A stretch of 64,000 nucleotides of DNA from Novosphingobium barchaimii LL02. Its GTDB lineage: Bacteria > Pseudomonadota > Alphaproteobacteria > Sphingomonadales > Sphingomonadaceae. The position numbers and the translations under genes are program-made. Positions 27,268-36,706 of this stretch are shown one piece after another; the first letter of the stretch is position 1, and the number at the start of each line of letters is the position of its first letter. The notes below the pieces were generated by a model. That model saw only the letters and a program-made list of their open reading frames with translations. It was not told the DNA's origin and did no database searches. The DNA lies in contig NZ_KQ130452.1 in assembly GCF_001046635.1 (NCBI RefSeq), positions 980,668 to 1,044,667 of the forward strand, written 5' to 3'.

Positions 27268-29805
27268 TCAGTATACGCCGCCCTGCTGCTCCGCAAAGTT
27301 CCCGGCGTCGCCAGAGGCAGTGGCCTCCGCTGCGGCACGGGCATCACGCGCGCCTCGGATCTGGGATACCAGCGCGTCGCGGCGGCGGCTGAATTCGTCC
27401 TCGGCGGTGTACTGGCGCGGTTCCGTGTCGGGCTTGAAGGCTTCCCAGATTACGGCAGCCTTCGGGTCGTCGCCAGGCTCGACGCCCATGACCCGCTTGC
27501 CGGTCACACGGTCGATGCGAACCATGCGGATGCCCGACGGAGCGACAAAGGGCTGCTGCCCCCAACGCTTACGTGTGGCTTCCACTACGTCCTTGAAAAT
27601 CGGCGCGGCGATGCGGCCGCCTTGAGCATAACCGCCCAGCGAGCGGGGCGCGTCGTACCCCATGTAGACGCCGCCCACGTAGTCCTGGTTGCCTCCCATG
27701 AACCACACGTCGGTCGGACCGTTGGTAGTACCGGTTTTGCCGAACAGCGGCAGCTTGAGGTCGCGCAGACGCACCGCAGTGCCGCGCTGAACCACGCCCT
27801 CCAGCATGTGGACGACCTGATAGGCGGTGTCGGCGTCGAGAACCTGCTTACCCTTGCGCGCAACCCGGGGCATCGGTTTGCCATCCCACTGGGGCATGTT
27901 GCAGGTATCGCAGCGGCTTTTGTCCGCGCGCCAGATCACCTTGCCATTGCGGTTCTGGACATAGTCGATGACCGAGCCCGAGAACTGCACGCCGTTGTTG
28001 GCCAGCGCGGCATATGCGTTGATCATGCGCGCCACGGTCGTCTCGCCCGCGCCCAGCGCGAACGAAAGGTAGTTCTGGTAGTCGCCGATACCGACGTTGT
28101 GGAATGTGCGGGTGACGCGCGCCATGCCGGCATCGTTGGCAATGCGCACGGTCATCAGGTTGCGCGACTGTTCCAGGCCCCAGCGCATGGTATGGCTGCC
28201 TGCGCCGCCTTCTCCACCGAAGTTCTTGAAGCACTTGTTGCCGAGGTTCGCGCCCTGGAACACGCAGAACGTACCGTCGAGCACCTGGGTCGCCGGGGTC
28301 ATGCCGTTCTGCAACGCGGTGGCGTAGACAAAGGGTTTGATCGTGGAGCCGGGCTGACGCTCGGCCTGGACGGCGCGGTTGAACGAATCGATGCCGGCAT
28401 CGAAGCCGCCCTGCATGGCGACGATGCGCCCGCTGGCGGGTTCCTCGATGACCATGCCGCCCGAAACCTCGGGGATCGCACGCAGCGCCCAGGTGCCTGC
28501 CGTTACCGGCGCAGCGGCAACCAGATCGCCGGCCTTGGCCCGCGCCGGAACGCCGGTCAGCGTGGCGATGTTGCCATCGGAGAAACCGATGCGGCCCGAA
28601 CCACCGTCGGTCGAAGACCCATCAAGGATGACACCGACACGCCAGTCCTTGTAGTCCACCGTCTTGTTGGCGACGACCAGTTGCGATTGCCAGTTCTCAA
28701 GATCGTTGAGATGGGCGATCGGCCCTACCCAGCCCCGGTTGCCATGATAGCGCAGCAATCCGCCGCGGAGCGAATCACGCACCGCCTTCTGCATTTCGGG
28801 GTCGAGCGAGGTGCGCACCCACAGACCGCCGGCGTAGACGCTGTTCGGCCCGTCCTCGGCCTTCTCGCCGTACTTGTCGATCAGCCGGCGGCGCACTTCT
28901 TCGACGAAGTAGCCATTGGCGGGATCGAAATCGCTGCCCCGCTGGGTGACGAGACCGAGCGGCTCCGCCTTGGCGACAGCGGCCGCCTGCGGGGTCGCCC
29001 AGCCGTTGCGGACCATCTGATCGAGCACCCAGTTGCGACGCTCGATCGCGCGGTCTTCGTTCTTCTTGCGCCCGTAGACTTCGGGAGCGCGCGGCAGGAT
29101 GGCGAGGAACGCGCTCTGGCTGAGCGTCAGGTCCTCGACGTCGCGGTCGAAATAGGCGCGCGACGCGGCCTGCACGCCGAACGAACGGCGGCCGAGCGGA
29201 ATTTCGTTGAGGTAGAGTTCAAGGATCTGCTGCTTGGTCAGAACGCCTTCGATGCGGCGCGCGAGGACCATTTCCTTGAGCTTGCGGGTAACCGAATACT
29301 CGTCGCCGATAAGGATGTTCTTAGCGACCTGCTGGGTGATCGTCGAACCGCCCTTGGCGCGCGCGCCGGTGCCGAACTTCGCAGCATAGTCGACCACCGC
29401 ACCGGCGAGACCGCCGATATCGACGCCGCCGTGGGTCCAGAAAGTCCGGTCCTCGGCCGAAAGGAAAGCGTTCACCATCGATCTCGGAAAATCGACGAAA
29501 CGCAGCTGCACGCGCCGTTCGCGGGCGTAGGAATAGACGATCTCGCCGTCCATTCCGCGAACCATCGTCGGCAGCGGCGGCTGATATTCGAGCAGCTTGT
29601 TCGCATCCGGCATGTCGCGCGTCAGCACGATCCAGAAACAGATGAGGCCGATAAGGCCGGCCAGACACATGTAGATGAAGCGCCGCAGCCACTTGCGCAT
29701 CCGCCATTGCCGTCCAATCGCGGCAAAACCGCCGGAAGCCTCGCGGCGGATGCGGAAGCTCGCGTCTTCGGACGGCTGCTCGCCGGGATTATTCGCGTCG
29801 GTCAT
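27268..29805 (-). CDS. mrcA: Bifunctional penicillin-binding protein 1A (glycosyltransferase/transpeptidase)
   Basis: This 845-residue class A PBP is anchored by one membrane helix at ~42-62. The GT51 glycosyltransferase uses E118 in SAEDRTFWTHGG, followed by KGGSTITQQVAKN at 151-163. The transpeptidase has S487-TIK (QPGSTIKPF), SRN at 547-549 and KTGT at 690-693. It polymerises lipid II and crosslinks peptidoglycan in the periplasm. The GGEGGAGSH insertion near 531-538 and the Ala-rich C-terminal tail look variable. The amidase gene lies 77 bases upstream on the same strand, a cell-wall pair. Confidence 0.95.
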   Translation of the reverse strand: MTDANNPGEQPSEDASFRIRREASGGFAAIGRQWRMRKWLRRFIYMCLAGLIGLICFWIVLTRDMPDANKLLEYQPPLPTMVRGMDGEIVYSYARERRVQLRFVDFPRSMVNAFLSAEDRTFWTHGGVDIGGLAGAVVDYAAKFGTGARAKGGSTITQQVAKNILIGDEYSVTRKLKEMVLARRIEGVLTKQQILELYLNEIPLGRRSFGVQAASRAYFDRDVEDLTLSQSAFLAILPRAPEVYGRKKNEDRAIERRNWVLDQMVRNGWATPQAAAVAKAEPLGLVTQRGSDFDPANGYFVEEVRRRLIDKYGEKAEDGPNSVYAGGLWVRTSLDPEMQKAVRDSLRGGLLRYHGNRGWVGPIAHLNDLENWQSQLVVANKTVDYKDWRVGVILDGSSTDGGSGRIGFSDGNIATLTGVPARAKAGDLVAAAPVTAGTWALRAIPEVSGGMVIEEPASGRIVAMQGGFDAGIDSFNRAVQAERQPGSTIKPFVYATALQNGMTPATQVLDGTFCVFQGANLGNKCFKNFGGEGGAGSHTMRWGLEQSRNLMTVRIANDAGMARVTRTFHNVGIGDYQNYLSFALGAGETTVARMINAYAALANNGVQFSGSVIDYVQNRNGKVIWRADKSRCDTCNMPQWDGKPMPRVARKGKQVLDADTAYQVVHMLEGVVQRGTAVRLRDLKLPLFGKTGTTNGPTDVWFMGGNQDYVGGVYMGYDAPRSLGGYAQGGRIAAPIFKDVVEATRKRWGQQPFVAPSGIRMVRIDRVTGKRVMGVEPGDDPKAAVIWEAFKPDTEPRQYTAEDEFSRRRDALVSQIRGARDARAAAEATASGDAGNFAEQQGGVY

Positions 29806-29882
29806 TGCGCCGGTCCTCTAGCACGCCCTTTTCGCGCAAGGCCAGAGAGGTTGCGATGAATGTCCGATCTTCCGCTCAAGGA

Positions 29883-30752
29883 CTATGCCCCCAGTTTCCG
29901 TGCGAAATAGGCCCGTATTGCCTTGGCCCCGGCCTCTGCCAGCGCTTGCTGGCCGCTGCGCGAGCCAAGCACCTGGGCATCCTGCGGATTGTTGATGTAG
30001 CCGGTTTCGAACAGGATCGAGGGAATGTCCGGCGCCTTCAGCACCGCCAGCCCTGCCGTTTCCGGGTGTTCGCGGTGCAGGCCCATGCCTCTGTCGCCCA
30101 GTTCGCGCAGCAGCAGCCCGGCAGCCTGCGCCGAGCCCGCCTGCGCGCCGCGCTGCGACAGGTCGAGCAGGATCGCGCCGACCGTGGCGCTGGTTTTCGA
30201 AAGCGCCACGCCATTTACGCGGTCGGCCCCGTTTTCGCGATCTGCGAAGCGCTGCGCGGCATCGCTCGACCCTTTTTCGGAGAGGACATAAACGCTGGCC
30301 CCGCGCGCCGAATCGCTTTCCGCGCTATCTGCGTGGATCGACACGAACAGGTCGGCGTTCAGGCGCCGGGCAATGTCCGGGCGATCGGCGAGGGAGATGA
30401 AGCGGTCGGTGTCACGCGTCAGCGCCACCCGCAAACCGCCGCCCGCCAGTAATTTGTCGCGCAAGGCCAGCGCGACCTGCAGCGCCACCGTCTTTTCCTT
30501 GAGCGCGCCCTGCCCGGCGCCGGGATCGAAACCGCCGTGCCCGGGGTCGATCACGATCAGCGGCCGGCTGGCATCGGGCGGCCCATCGACGCGCGGCAGG
30601 CCTACCGGCATGTCCGCACTGGGCAGATCGAACCGCACGACATAATCGTAAGCATCCGCACGCGCAGCCAAAGGCCCGCTGAACACGACGGCGGCAACCA
30701 GCAGCGCCAGCGACGTCGAAAGGAACAGGATCAGCTGCAAGGTGCGCGACAT
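29883..30752 (-). CDS. N-acetylmuramoyl-L-alanine amidase (amidase_3)
   Basis: With the ATG at 30752 the protein has 289 residues and begins with a convincing signal peptide (MSRTLQLILFLSTSLALLVA then AAVVFSG). The catalytic domain starts near 65: H72 in DPGHGG, E86 in KEKT and H140 in SIHAD are zinc ligands, and the ILFETGYINN glutamate is the catalytic residue. It cleaves the lactyl-amide bond between glycan and peptide in the periplasm. Longer in-frame starts add sequence with no signal peptide and were rejected. It precedes PBP1A on the same strand. Confidence 0.92.
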   Translation of the reverse strand: MSRTLQLILFLSTSLALLVAAVVFSGPLAARADAYDYVVRFDLPSADMPVGLPRVDGPPDASRPLIVIDPGHGGFDPGAGQGALKEKTVALQVALALRDKLLAGGGLRVALTRDTDRFISLADRPDIARRLNADLFVSIHADSAESDSARGASVYVLSEKGSSDAAQRFADRENGADRVNGVALSKTSATVGAILLDLSQRGAQAGSAQAAGLLLRELGDRGMGLHREHPETAGLAVLKAPDIPSILFETGYINNPQDAQVLGSRSGQQALAEAGAKAIRAYFARKLGA

Positions 30753-31475
30753 TGCCGGAATGACTAAGTCCACATCAGCGCCCCTGCAATCCATTGCCCA
30801 ATGGCTTTCCCACGGATTTCTGCATGGGAGCCGGCCAGCCACCCTTGGTATAAAGCCAAGCGGGCCAAGGAACTTGCCGTCCCGGGCCATGGATGCTACG
30901 CCCATATGACCGGGGCCAAGATGCTTTCGGTCCTCGCAATCCGGGAACGCCAACACCATATGGCACCGGGCAGGACCGGCACAGCGATATAGTCCCGGCC
31001 CAGGGAACCGGAAAATCCTTTTCCGGAAAACCTCACAGGTTGAAGCGAGCCATGAGAAGCCAATTGCCGCCTTGCCAGCTGACGCCCGAAAGGGCGTGGG
31101 CGGCGTGGTCGCAATTTTCCGCGCTTTCCTTGGCGCCCCGCTATCTCGCGCTCGCAGACACACGCACCGCTCACGCAGTGGTCGCCCCCCCCGTGGCCTA
31201 CAGGGCTACGGATGCACACGCCGCCTTAAAGACGGCTCATAAATTCGCCGCGCACGAGGCGCTGGATTGCCTCGACTCCCCGTCGCTTTCAAAGCGGCAG
31301 GTGCAAACGCACGAACTCGCCCTTCACCCGGCACGCACAATGACGGGCCCCGCCGCAATCGGCCGGGCCCCTGAGATGCATGACGCCGGATTGCTGGGCA
31401 CATCGGAACACATCGAACAAAATCGCGTCCCCCTGGCTGATCCGGCCGGGCGCGGACGCGCACGGAGAATATCAA
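30753..31475. other. Divergent spacer with the rne 5' leader
   Basis: These 723 bases lie between the amidase start (minus strand) and the rne start (plus strand). I see no supported protein gene. On the plus strand, ACGCCC-GAAA-GGGCGT at 31082-31097 forms a GNRA-loop hairpin. GGGCCC...GGGCCC at 31345-31370 forms a ~10-pair stem with one mismatch. In several bacteria rne autoregulates through its structured leader, and the hairpins here would suit that, but it is inference. No well-spaced promoter is obvious for either gene. Confidence 0.5.
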
Positions 31476-34316
31476 ATGGCAACGCGCATGCTTATCGATG
31501 CGCGCCACCCGGAAGAAACGCGGGTGGCGGTACTCAAGGGCAATCGAATTGAAGAATTCGATTTCGAATCGACCGAACGCAAGCAGATAAAGGGTAACAT
31601 CTACCTGGCGAAGGTCACCCGTGTGGAGCCTTCGCTCCAGGCGGCGTTCGTGGACTTTGGCGGCAACCGCCATGGCTTTCTTGCCTTCAGCGAAATTCAC
31701 CCGGACTACTACCAGATCCCAAAGGAGGATCGCGAGGCCCTGTTGGCTGAAGAAGCCGCGCACGCCGAGGAAGAAGCCGCTCTGCGCGCCAGCGAAGGCG
31801 ACGACGAGGACGAAGATTACAGCGACGACGAAGGCGGCCTGACCGAAGTCGACACGTCCGAGAAGGACCACGTCGCCACGATCGAGGACGGCTCCGTCGA
31901 GGGCCAGTTCCACGACGGTGACGAAGGCGAGCACGGCGACGAAGAAGGCGAAGGCAGCGATTCGTCGAACCGCCGTGGCCGCGGGCGCCGCCGCCAGGGC
32001 CGCCCCTCGGGCCGCTCGAAGGAAGCTGACGACCTGCGTGCCAAGCGCATGGCGCTGCGCCGCCGCTACAAGATCCAGGACGTCATCCATCGCCGCCAGG
32101 TCCTGCTGGTGCAAGTCGTCAAGGAAGAGCGCGGCAACAAGGGCGCAGCCCTGACCACGTACCTCAGCCTTGCCGGCCGTTACTGCGTACTCATGCCGAA
32201 TTCGAGCCATGGCGGCGGCATCAGCCGCAAGATCAGCTCGGCATCCGACCGCAAGCGCCTCAAGTCGATCATCTCGGAAATGCAGCTTCCGCGTTCGATG
32301 GGCTGCATCGTGCGTACCGCTGGCCTCCAGCGCACCAAGACCGAGATCAAGCGCGACTTCGATTATCTCGCCCGCCTGTGGGACGACCTGCGCGAAGTGA
32401 CGCTCGGCTCGGAAGCGCCGACGCTCATCCACTCGGACAGCGACCTCATCAAGCGCGCCATCCGCGACATCTACAACCGCGACATCGAGGAAGTGGTCGT
32501 CGAGGGCGAGGAAGGCTTCCGCGCGGCGAAGGACTTCATGAAGCTCCTGATGCCCAGCCACGCACCTAAGGTTAAACCCTATTCCGACCCGGTGCCGCTG
32601 TTCCAGCGCTTCGGTGCGGAAGATCAGCTGACCGCGATGTACGATCCGGTCGTACAGCTGCGTTCGGGCGGCTACATCGTCATCAACCCGACCGAGGCGC
32701 TCGTCTCGATCGACATCAACTCGGGCCGCGCCACCAAGGAGCACGGGATCGAGCAGACGGCGGTTGCCACCAACCTCGAAGCGGCGCAGGAAATTGCGCG
32801 CCAGTTGCGCCTGCGCGACATGGCGGGCCTGGTCGTGATCGACTTCATCGACATGGAATATGGCTCGAACGTCCGCAAGGTCGAGAAGGCCGTCAAGGAC
32901 GCACTCAAGAACGACCGCGCCCGTATCCAGGTTGGCCGCATCTCCAGCTTCGGCCTCATGGAAATGAGCCGCCAGCGCCTGCGCACCGGCGTTCTGGAAG
33001 CTACGACGCGTTCGTGCCCGCACTGCGACGGCACCGGCCTCGTCCGCACCGCCAGCTCTGCCGGCCTTTCGGCGCTTCGCTTCATCGAAGACGAAGCGGC
33101 CAAGGGCAAGGGCGTCGTGGTCTCGCTCTTCGCATCCACCGAAGCGGCGGTCTACATGCTCAACGCCAAGCGCGCTGACCTGGCCGACATCGAGGAGCGC
33201 TACGGCGTCACCGTCGAAGTCATCCCCGAGGGTGAGAACGAAGGCGCGAAGATGCGCGTTGTATCCTCTGGCCCCCGCAACGAGTTCGTGCCGCGCTTCG
33301 ACCCGATCGCCGATGACGTCGAAGACGACTTCGTGATCGAGGAAGAAGAGGAAGAGGAAGAGGAAGAAGTCGAGCGCGAGGAAGCTGCACCGCGTGAACG
33401 CGGCGAGCGGGCCGAGCGCGCAGAAGGCGATGAAGGCGAAGGCGGCCGTGGCCGCAAGCGTCGCAAACGCCGCCGTGGCCGCAACCGCGATCGCGGTGAC
33501 GAGAACGGCGCCGAAGTAGGCGAAACCGAAGCAGAGGTCGAAGGCGAAACCACCGAGACCGAAGCAGACGTTGCTGAGGACGAAGCCGAGAGCGAAACCA
33601 GCTACGCCGATACCGACGGCAGCGAAGCACCCAAGAAGCGTCGCCGCCGTGGTGGTCGTCGCCGTCGTGGTCGCCGTGACGGTGAAGCTGAGAACGGTTC
33701 CGAAAACGGTGAAGGCTTCGAGGGCGAGGAAGCCCGCGAAGACGCTGCCGAGGACGCCGCGCCTGCTCCGATCGCAGAAACGGTTAGCGAACCCGACGCA
33801 CCGGCTAAGCCGGTCGCCGAGGAAGCGCCCGCCAAGCCAAAGCGTGCGCCTCGCCGCAAAAAGGCTGACGTAGCCGAAGCCGTGGTCGAGGCTCCCGCCG
33901 AAGTGGCCGCCGAACCGGTCGCCGAGGAAGCGCCCGCCAAGCCCAAGCGCGCGCCGCGCCGCAAGAAGGCTGACGTGGCTGCCGAGGCTCCGGCCGAAGT
34001 GGTCGCCGAGCCGGCTGCGGAAGAAGCGCCCGCCAAGCCCAAGCGCGCACCGCGTCGCAAAAAGGCTGACGTGGCTGCCGAGGCTCCGGTCGAAGTAGTC
34101 GCCGAGCAGGCTGCGGAAGAAGCGTCCGCCAAGCCAAAGCGCGCGCCGCGCCGTAAGAAGGCCGAGGCTTCCGCCGCTCCGGGCGAAGCAGCTGTCGCAG
34201 CCGCCGAACCCGCCGCAGCAGAGCCTGAAGCAGCAGGCGATGACGCTTCTGGTGATGAGGGCGATGCATCCGGCTCGCCGCGTCGCGGCTGGTGGCAGCG
34301 TACCTTCGGCACCTGA
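31476..34316 (+). CDS. rne: Ribonuclease E/G
   Basis: This 946-residue endoribonuclease initiates mRNA decay and rRNA/tRNA processing. The S1 domain (~35 to ~225) is split by a ~105-residue acidic insertion at roughly 83-190, ending in an Arg-rich patch. The catalytic DNase I-like part has SIDINSGRA near 408, and the zinc-link cysteines are in SCPHCDGTG. From ~615 on the protein is low-complexity: a Glu run, Arg-rich RNA-binding stretches, then four tandem KPKRAPRRKKA repeats. The tail probably serves as scaffold and RNA-binding region. ATG 31476 follows CGGAGAA at good spacing and gives the canonical MATRMLIDARHPEETRVAV start. Confidence 0.93.
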   Translation: MATRMLIDARHPEETRVAVLKGNRIEEFDFESTERKQIKGNIYLAKVTRVEPSLQAAFVDFGGNRHGFLAFSEIHPDYYQIPKEDREALLAEEAAHAEEEAALRASEGDDEDEDYSDDEGGLTEVDTSEKDHVATIEDGSVEGQFHDGDEGEHGDEEGEGSDSSNRRGRGRRRQGRPSGRSKEADDLRAKRMALRRRYKIQDVIHRRQVLLVQVVKEERGNKGAALTTYLSLAGRYCVLMPNSSHGGGISRKISSASDRKRLKSIISEMQLPRSMGCIVRTAGLQRTKTEIKRDFDYLARLWDDLREVTLGSEAPTLIHSDSDLIKRAIRDIYNRDIEEVVVEGEEGFRAAKDFMKLLMPSHAPKVKPYSDPVPLFQRFGAEDQLTAMYDPVVQLRSGGYIVINPTEALVSIDINSGRATKEHGIEQTAVATNLEAAQEIARQLRLRDMAGLVVIDFIDMEYGSNVRKVEKAVKDALKNDRARIQVGRISSFGLMEMSRQRLRTGVLEATTRSCPHCDGTGLVRTASSAGLSALRFIEDEAAKGKGVVVSLFASTEAAVYMLNAKRADLADIEERYGVTVEVIPEGENEGAKMRVVSSGPRNEFVPRFDPIADDVEDDFVIEEEEEEEEEEVEREEAAPRERGERAERAEGDEGEGGRGRKRRKRRRGRNRDRGDENGAEVGETEAEVEGETTETEADVAEDEAESETSYADTDGSEAPKKRRRRGGRRRRGRRDGEAENGSENGEGFEGEEAREDAAEDAAPAPIAETVSEPDAPAKPVAEEAPAKPKRAPRRKKADVAEAVVEAPAEVAAEPVAEEAPAKPKRAPRRKKADVAAEAPAEVVAEPAAEEAPAKPKRAPRRKKADVAAEAPVEVVAEQAAEEASAKPKRAPRRKKAEASAAPGEAAVAAAEPAAAEPEAAGDDASGDEGDASGSPRRGWWQRTFGT
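33811..34163 (+). repeat. Tandem protein repeats in the RNase E tail
   Basis: Four copies of a ~30-residue unit, each with AEEAPAKPKRAPRRKKA followed by an Ala/Val/Glu spacer. The spacer of copies 2-4 is nearly identical at DNA level, implying recent duplication. Basic blocks alternate with acidic ones. This is coding sequence inside rne. Confidence 0.85.
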
Positions 34317-34338
34317 TCGAAGCTGAAAACAAGTCAGG

Positions 34339-34370
34339 CGCCGCGCGCGATCTTCGGATCACGCGCGGCG
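34339..34370 (+). terminator. Terminator-like hairpin after rne
   Basis: CGCCGCGCG pairs with CGCGCGGCG, extended by GAT/ATC across one mismatch, with a CTTCGG loop. It is followed by TTTGCCATTTTG, and lies 22 bases after the rne stop. Confidence 0.7.
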
Positions 34371-34435
34371 TTTGCCATTTTGGGCGAAATCAGAAATGAA
34401 TGCAGCCAACCCGGCAAGGTTGGCCGCCATCCCGC

Positions 34436-35188
34436 CTAAACCCCCGCAGCCATGCCGCCGGTAACCCGCAGTGTTTCGCCGGTGACGAAACGCGCCTTGC
34501 CAGAAGCAAGGTAAAGCAGGGCCTCGACGATATCGTCTTCCAGTCCGTCGCCGGATATCATCTGCATCGCCTGAACGCGCTGTTTGGTCACTTCGGGAAG
34601 CTCGTTGCGGATCGTCTCGGTAAGAATAAGTCCTGGCGATATCGCATTCACGCGAATGCCGTCCGGTCCGAGTTCGCGTGCGAACGTGATCGTCAGTCCA
34701 GCGACGGCAAGCTTGCTATCGCCGTAGGCCGAGCCGCCCAGATGCGCAGCGCTGGATGCGATATTGATGACCGAAGCACCCGCCCTGCCTCTCATGTGCG
34801 GATGAGCGGCCAGCGTACAGCACACCACTCCGATCACATTAACCTCGAACAGACGGCGGACCTTGGCCAGGCCGAGTTTGAGGATTGGCTGGCCATATTC
34901 GTTCGAATGGAGGCCCGCATTGTTCACCAGCAGGTCGATGCCGCCGTTAGCCTGCGCCGCCTGCGCCATAACTTCCGCCATGCGAACTTCATTGGTCACA
35001 TCGCCGCCAATCCCCAGCGCCGAGCCGCCTTGAACCCGGATATCCTGCGCGGCGGCTTCCGCTTGTGCGCCGTCGATATCCACCAGAACAACGTGCGCGC
35101 CCCGAAGCGCCAGCGCCGCACCGAAAGCTTTGCCAAAGCCTCTGCCTCCCCCGGTAATCACAGCTGTTCGCCCTTGCCATTCGCGCAT
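34436..35188 (-). CDS. Short-chain dehydrogenase/reductase
   Basis: This 250-residue classical SDR has TGGGRGFG at 12-19, NNAG at 89-92, catalytic serine in NIASSAAH (145/146) and Y155-x3-K159 (YGDSK). The ATG at 35188 follows GGGAGAA at ideal spacing. It stands alone, convergent with rne, with 705 bases of mostly empty sequence upstream. Substrate unknown; the FVTGETLRVTGG C-terminal segment is typical of the 3-oxoacyl-ACP reductase/alcohol dehydrogenase branch. Confidence 0.88.
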   Translation of the reverse strand: MREWQGRTAVITGGGRGFGKAFGAALALRGAHVVLVDIDGAQAEAAAQDIRVQGGSALGIGGDVTNEVRMAEVMAQAAQANGGIDLLVNNAGLHSNEYGQPILKLGLAKVRRLFEVNVIGVVCCTLAAHPHMRGRAGASVINIASSAAHLGGSAYGDSKLAVAGLTITFARELGPDGIRVNAISPGLILTETIRNELPEVTKQRVQAMQMISGDGLEDDIVEALLYLASGKARFVTGETLRVTGGMAAGV

Positions 35189-35445
35189 CACATTCTCCCG
35201 GGTTTCCTTCTTGCACAAACTACAAGCACCCGACGCAAGGCCCCACAAGGCGTTTACCGCGCATCCGCATCGCTAGCGCGGTTTCGCATCCGCGCTTGCC
35301 GTGCACCCCTCGGCTGGCGAATTGGATGCGATTTCAAGAACTCTCCTCGCGCAATGGCGCTGAGCGAGCATGAAGGGGCCAAAACCTCGAATTAGTTTGC
35401 GGTTGACACTCAATAGCACCTAGCGCTGTATGCGCTTGGGAGTGT

Positions 35446-35462
35446 CTGACACATTTTGTCAG
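35446..35462. promoter_or_regulatory. Perfect inverted repeat CTGACA-N5-TGTCAG
   Basis: A 17-base palindrome with six-base arms in a non-coding, AT-richer stretch, about 260 bases upstream of the SDR start and 38 bases downstream of a TTGACA box. It may be an operator; the binding protein is unknown. Confidence 0.4.
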
Positions 35463-35549
35463 TCGGAACGAACCGATTGGATTGCTTGCAGTCCTGTAAT
35501 TCTCACCTTTATCCACTTGCGAACCGCGCAATTCTCCGTGCGCGTAGCT

Positions 35550-35774
35550 TCAAGGGCAAAGGCGTTTCCCACTAGAGAAAAGAACCACCGTCAGCGCCGG
35601 ATACTTAGTTAAAGCCGATGGCAGAGGCCTGAAAACCAAGCGATTATCGCTTAAATAACAGTATATTGCTCCGTTCTCGTCGACATCATTGCGGATAACC
35701 CAGCCCTCATCGCCATCGATACGGGCCGCCCGTAGGGAGCAAATCGGCGGAGCCAGCGACCACCTCAGGCGCAT
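35550..35774 (-). CDS. Doubtful small hypothetical protein
   Basis: A 74-codon minus-strand frame in the sdhB upstream spacer. The central part, GDEGWVIRNDVDENGAIYCY, has a protein-like composition, unlike the high-Arg/Ala translations that random frames give here. GGAGG directly abuts the ATG, which is poor spacing, and I recognise no family. It may be a small gene, the remnant of one, or chance. Confidence 0.25.
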   Translation of the reverse strand: MRLRWSLAPPICSLRAARIDGDEGWVIRNDVDENGAIYCYLSDNRLVFRPLPSALTKYPALTVVLFSSGKRLCP

Positions 35775-35893
35775 CCTCCGGGCTGGACCGGGAAAACCTC
35801 GCCATTGTCACCCCTTGCCCTGAGCGGACGAATCGCTAGAGGGGGGACATCAGTCGCGGTTCATGCCGCAGTGCAAGATCACGGGGATTCTTC

Positions 35894-36676
35894 ATGGCGA
35901 CCTTCACCCTCCCGGCCAACAGCAAGATCAAGAAGCAAGGCAAAGTCCACAAGGCCGAGGGCGCCACCAAGGTGAAGAAATTCACCGTATACCGCTACGA
36001 CCCCGATTCGGGTGAGAACCCGCGCTACGACACGTTCGAGATCGATCTCGACAATTGTGGTCCGATGGTCCTCGACGCGCTCATCAAGATGAAGAGCGAA
36101 GCCGACCCGTCGCTGACCTTCCGCCGTTCCTGCCGCGAAGGCATCTGCGGTTCATGCGCAATGAACATGAACGGCTCCAACGGCCTCGCCTGCACTACCG
36201 CGATAGAAGATCTGAAGGGTGACATCCGCATCACCCCGCTGCCGCACATGGATGTGATCAAGGACCTCGTTCCCGACTTCACCCACTTCTACGCGCAGTA
36301 CGCCTCCATCCGCCCCTGGCTTCAGACTGTCTCGACCACGCCGTCGGGCAAGGAGCGCCTCCAGAGCCCCGAGCAGCGTGAGAAGCTGGATGGCCTCTAT
36401 GAGTGCATCCTGTGCGCCTGCTGCTCCACCTCATGCCCGAGCTACTGGTGGAACTCCGACAAGTTCCTCGGCCCGGCAATCCTGCTACAGGCCTATCGCT
36501 GGCTCGCAGATAGCCGTGATGAAATGACCGGAGAGCGCCTCGACGAGTTGGAAGATCCGTTCCGCCTCTACCGCTGCCACACGATCATGAACTGCGCCAA
36601 CGTGTGCCCCAAGGGCCTCTCGCCCGCACGCGCCATCGCTGAGATCAAGAAGATGCAGGCCGAGCGCCAAGTCTAA
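35894..36676 (+). CDS. sdhB: Succinate dehydrogenase iron-sulfur subunit
   Basis: This 260-residue subunit B of complex II passes electrons from the flavoprotein to quinone. The N-terminal [2Fe-2S] ligands are C80, C85, C88 and C100 ([10 protein letters not shown] ... C). The C-terminal clusters use the [12 protein letters not shown] block at 171-182 and the [12 protein letters not shown] block at 228-239. sdhC, sdhD and sdhA do not precede it, so the operon is split. A thioesterase gene follows after 30 bases and zapE after that. Confidence 0.96.
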   Translation: MATFTLPANSKIKKQGKVHKAEGATKVKKFTVYRYDPDSGENPRYDTFEIDLDNCGPMVLDALIKMKSEADPSLTFRRSCREGICGSCAMNMNGSNGLACTTAIEDLKGDIRITPLPHMDVIKDLVPDFTHFYAQYASIRPWLQTVSTTPSGKERLQSPEQREKLDGLYECILCACCSTSCPSYWWNSDKFLGPAILLQAYRWLADSRDEMTGERLDELEDPFRLYRCHTIMNCANVCPKGLSPARAIAEIKKMQAERQV

Positions 36677-36706
36677 GTCAGGATTGGTTCGGAACCGGAC
36701 CTGCCC

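Larger units (their letters stand above)
35189..35893. other. Long spacer upstream of sdhB, largely without genes
   Basis: 705 bases divide the SDR start from sdhB and are visibly poorer in GC than the neighbours around 35380-35700. It contains a perfect palindrome (35446-35462), a TTGACA at 35403-35408 whose best -10 partner (TGTATG, 18 bases on) is weak, and one doubtful small ORF on the minus strand (35550-35774). Nearer sdhB, TTGCCC (35815) and TAGAGG (35837) with a 16-base spacer could be its promoter. sdhCDA, which usually precede sdhB, are absent. Confidence 0.5.

Noticed and set aside
27055-29859. 934-codon plus-strand frame opposite PBP1A
   Set aside because: It is an antisense shadow of a clearly real PBP1A gene with all catalytic motifs in order.
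30848-30993. TATAAA (near 30848) and TATAGT (30988) as rne promoters
   Set aside because: Neither has a recognisable -35 box at 16-18 bases, so I did not list them as promoters.
31206-33023. 605-codon minus-strand frame opposite rne
   Set aside because: It mirrors the GC-biased coding strand of rne and extends into the leader. Its His/Arg/Ala-rich sequence shows no motif.
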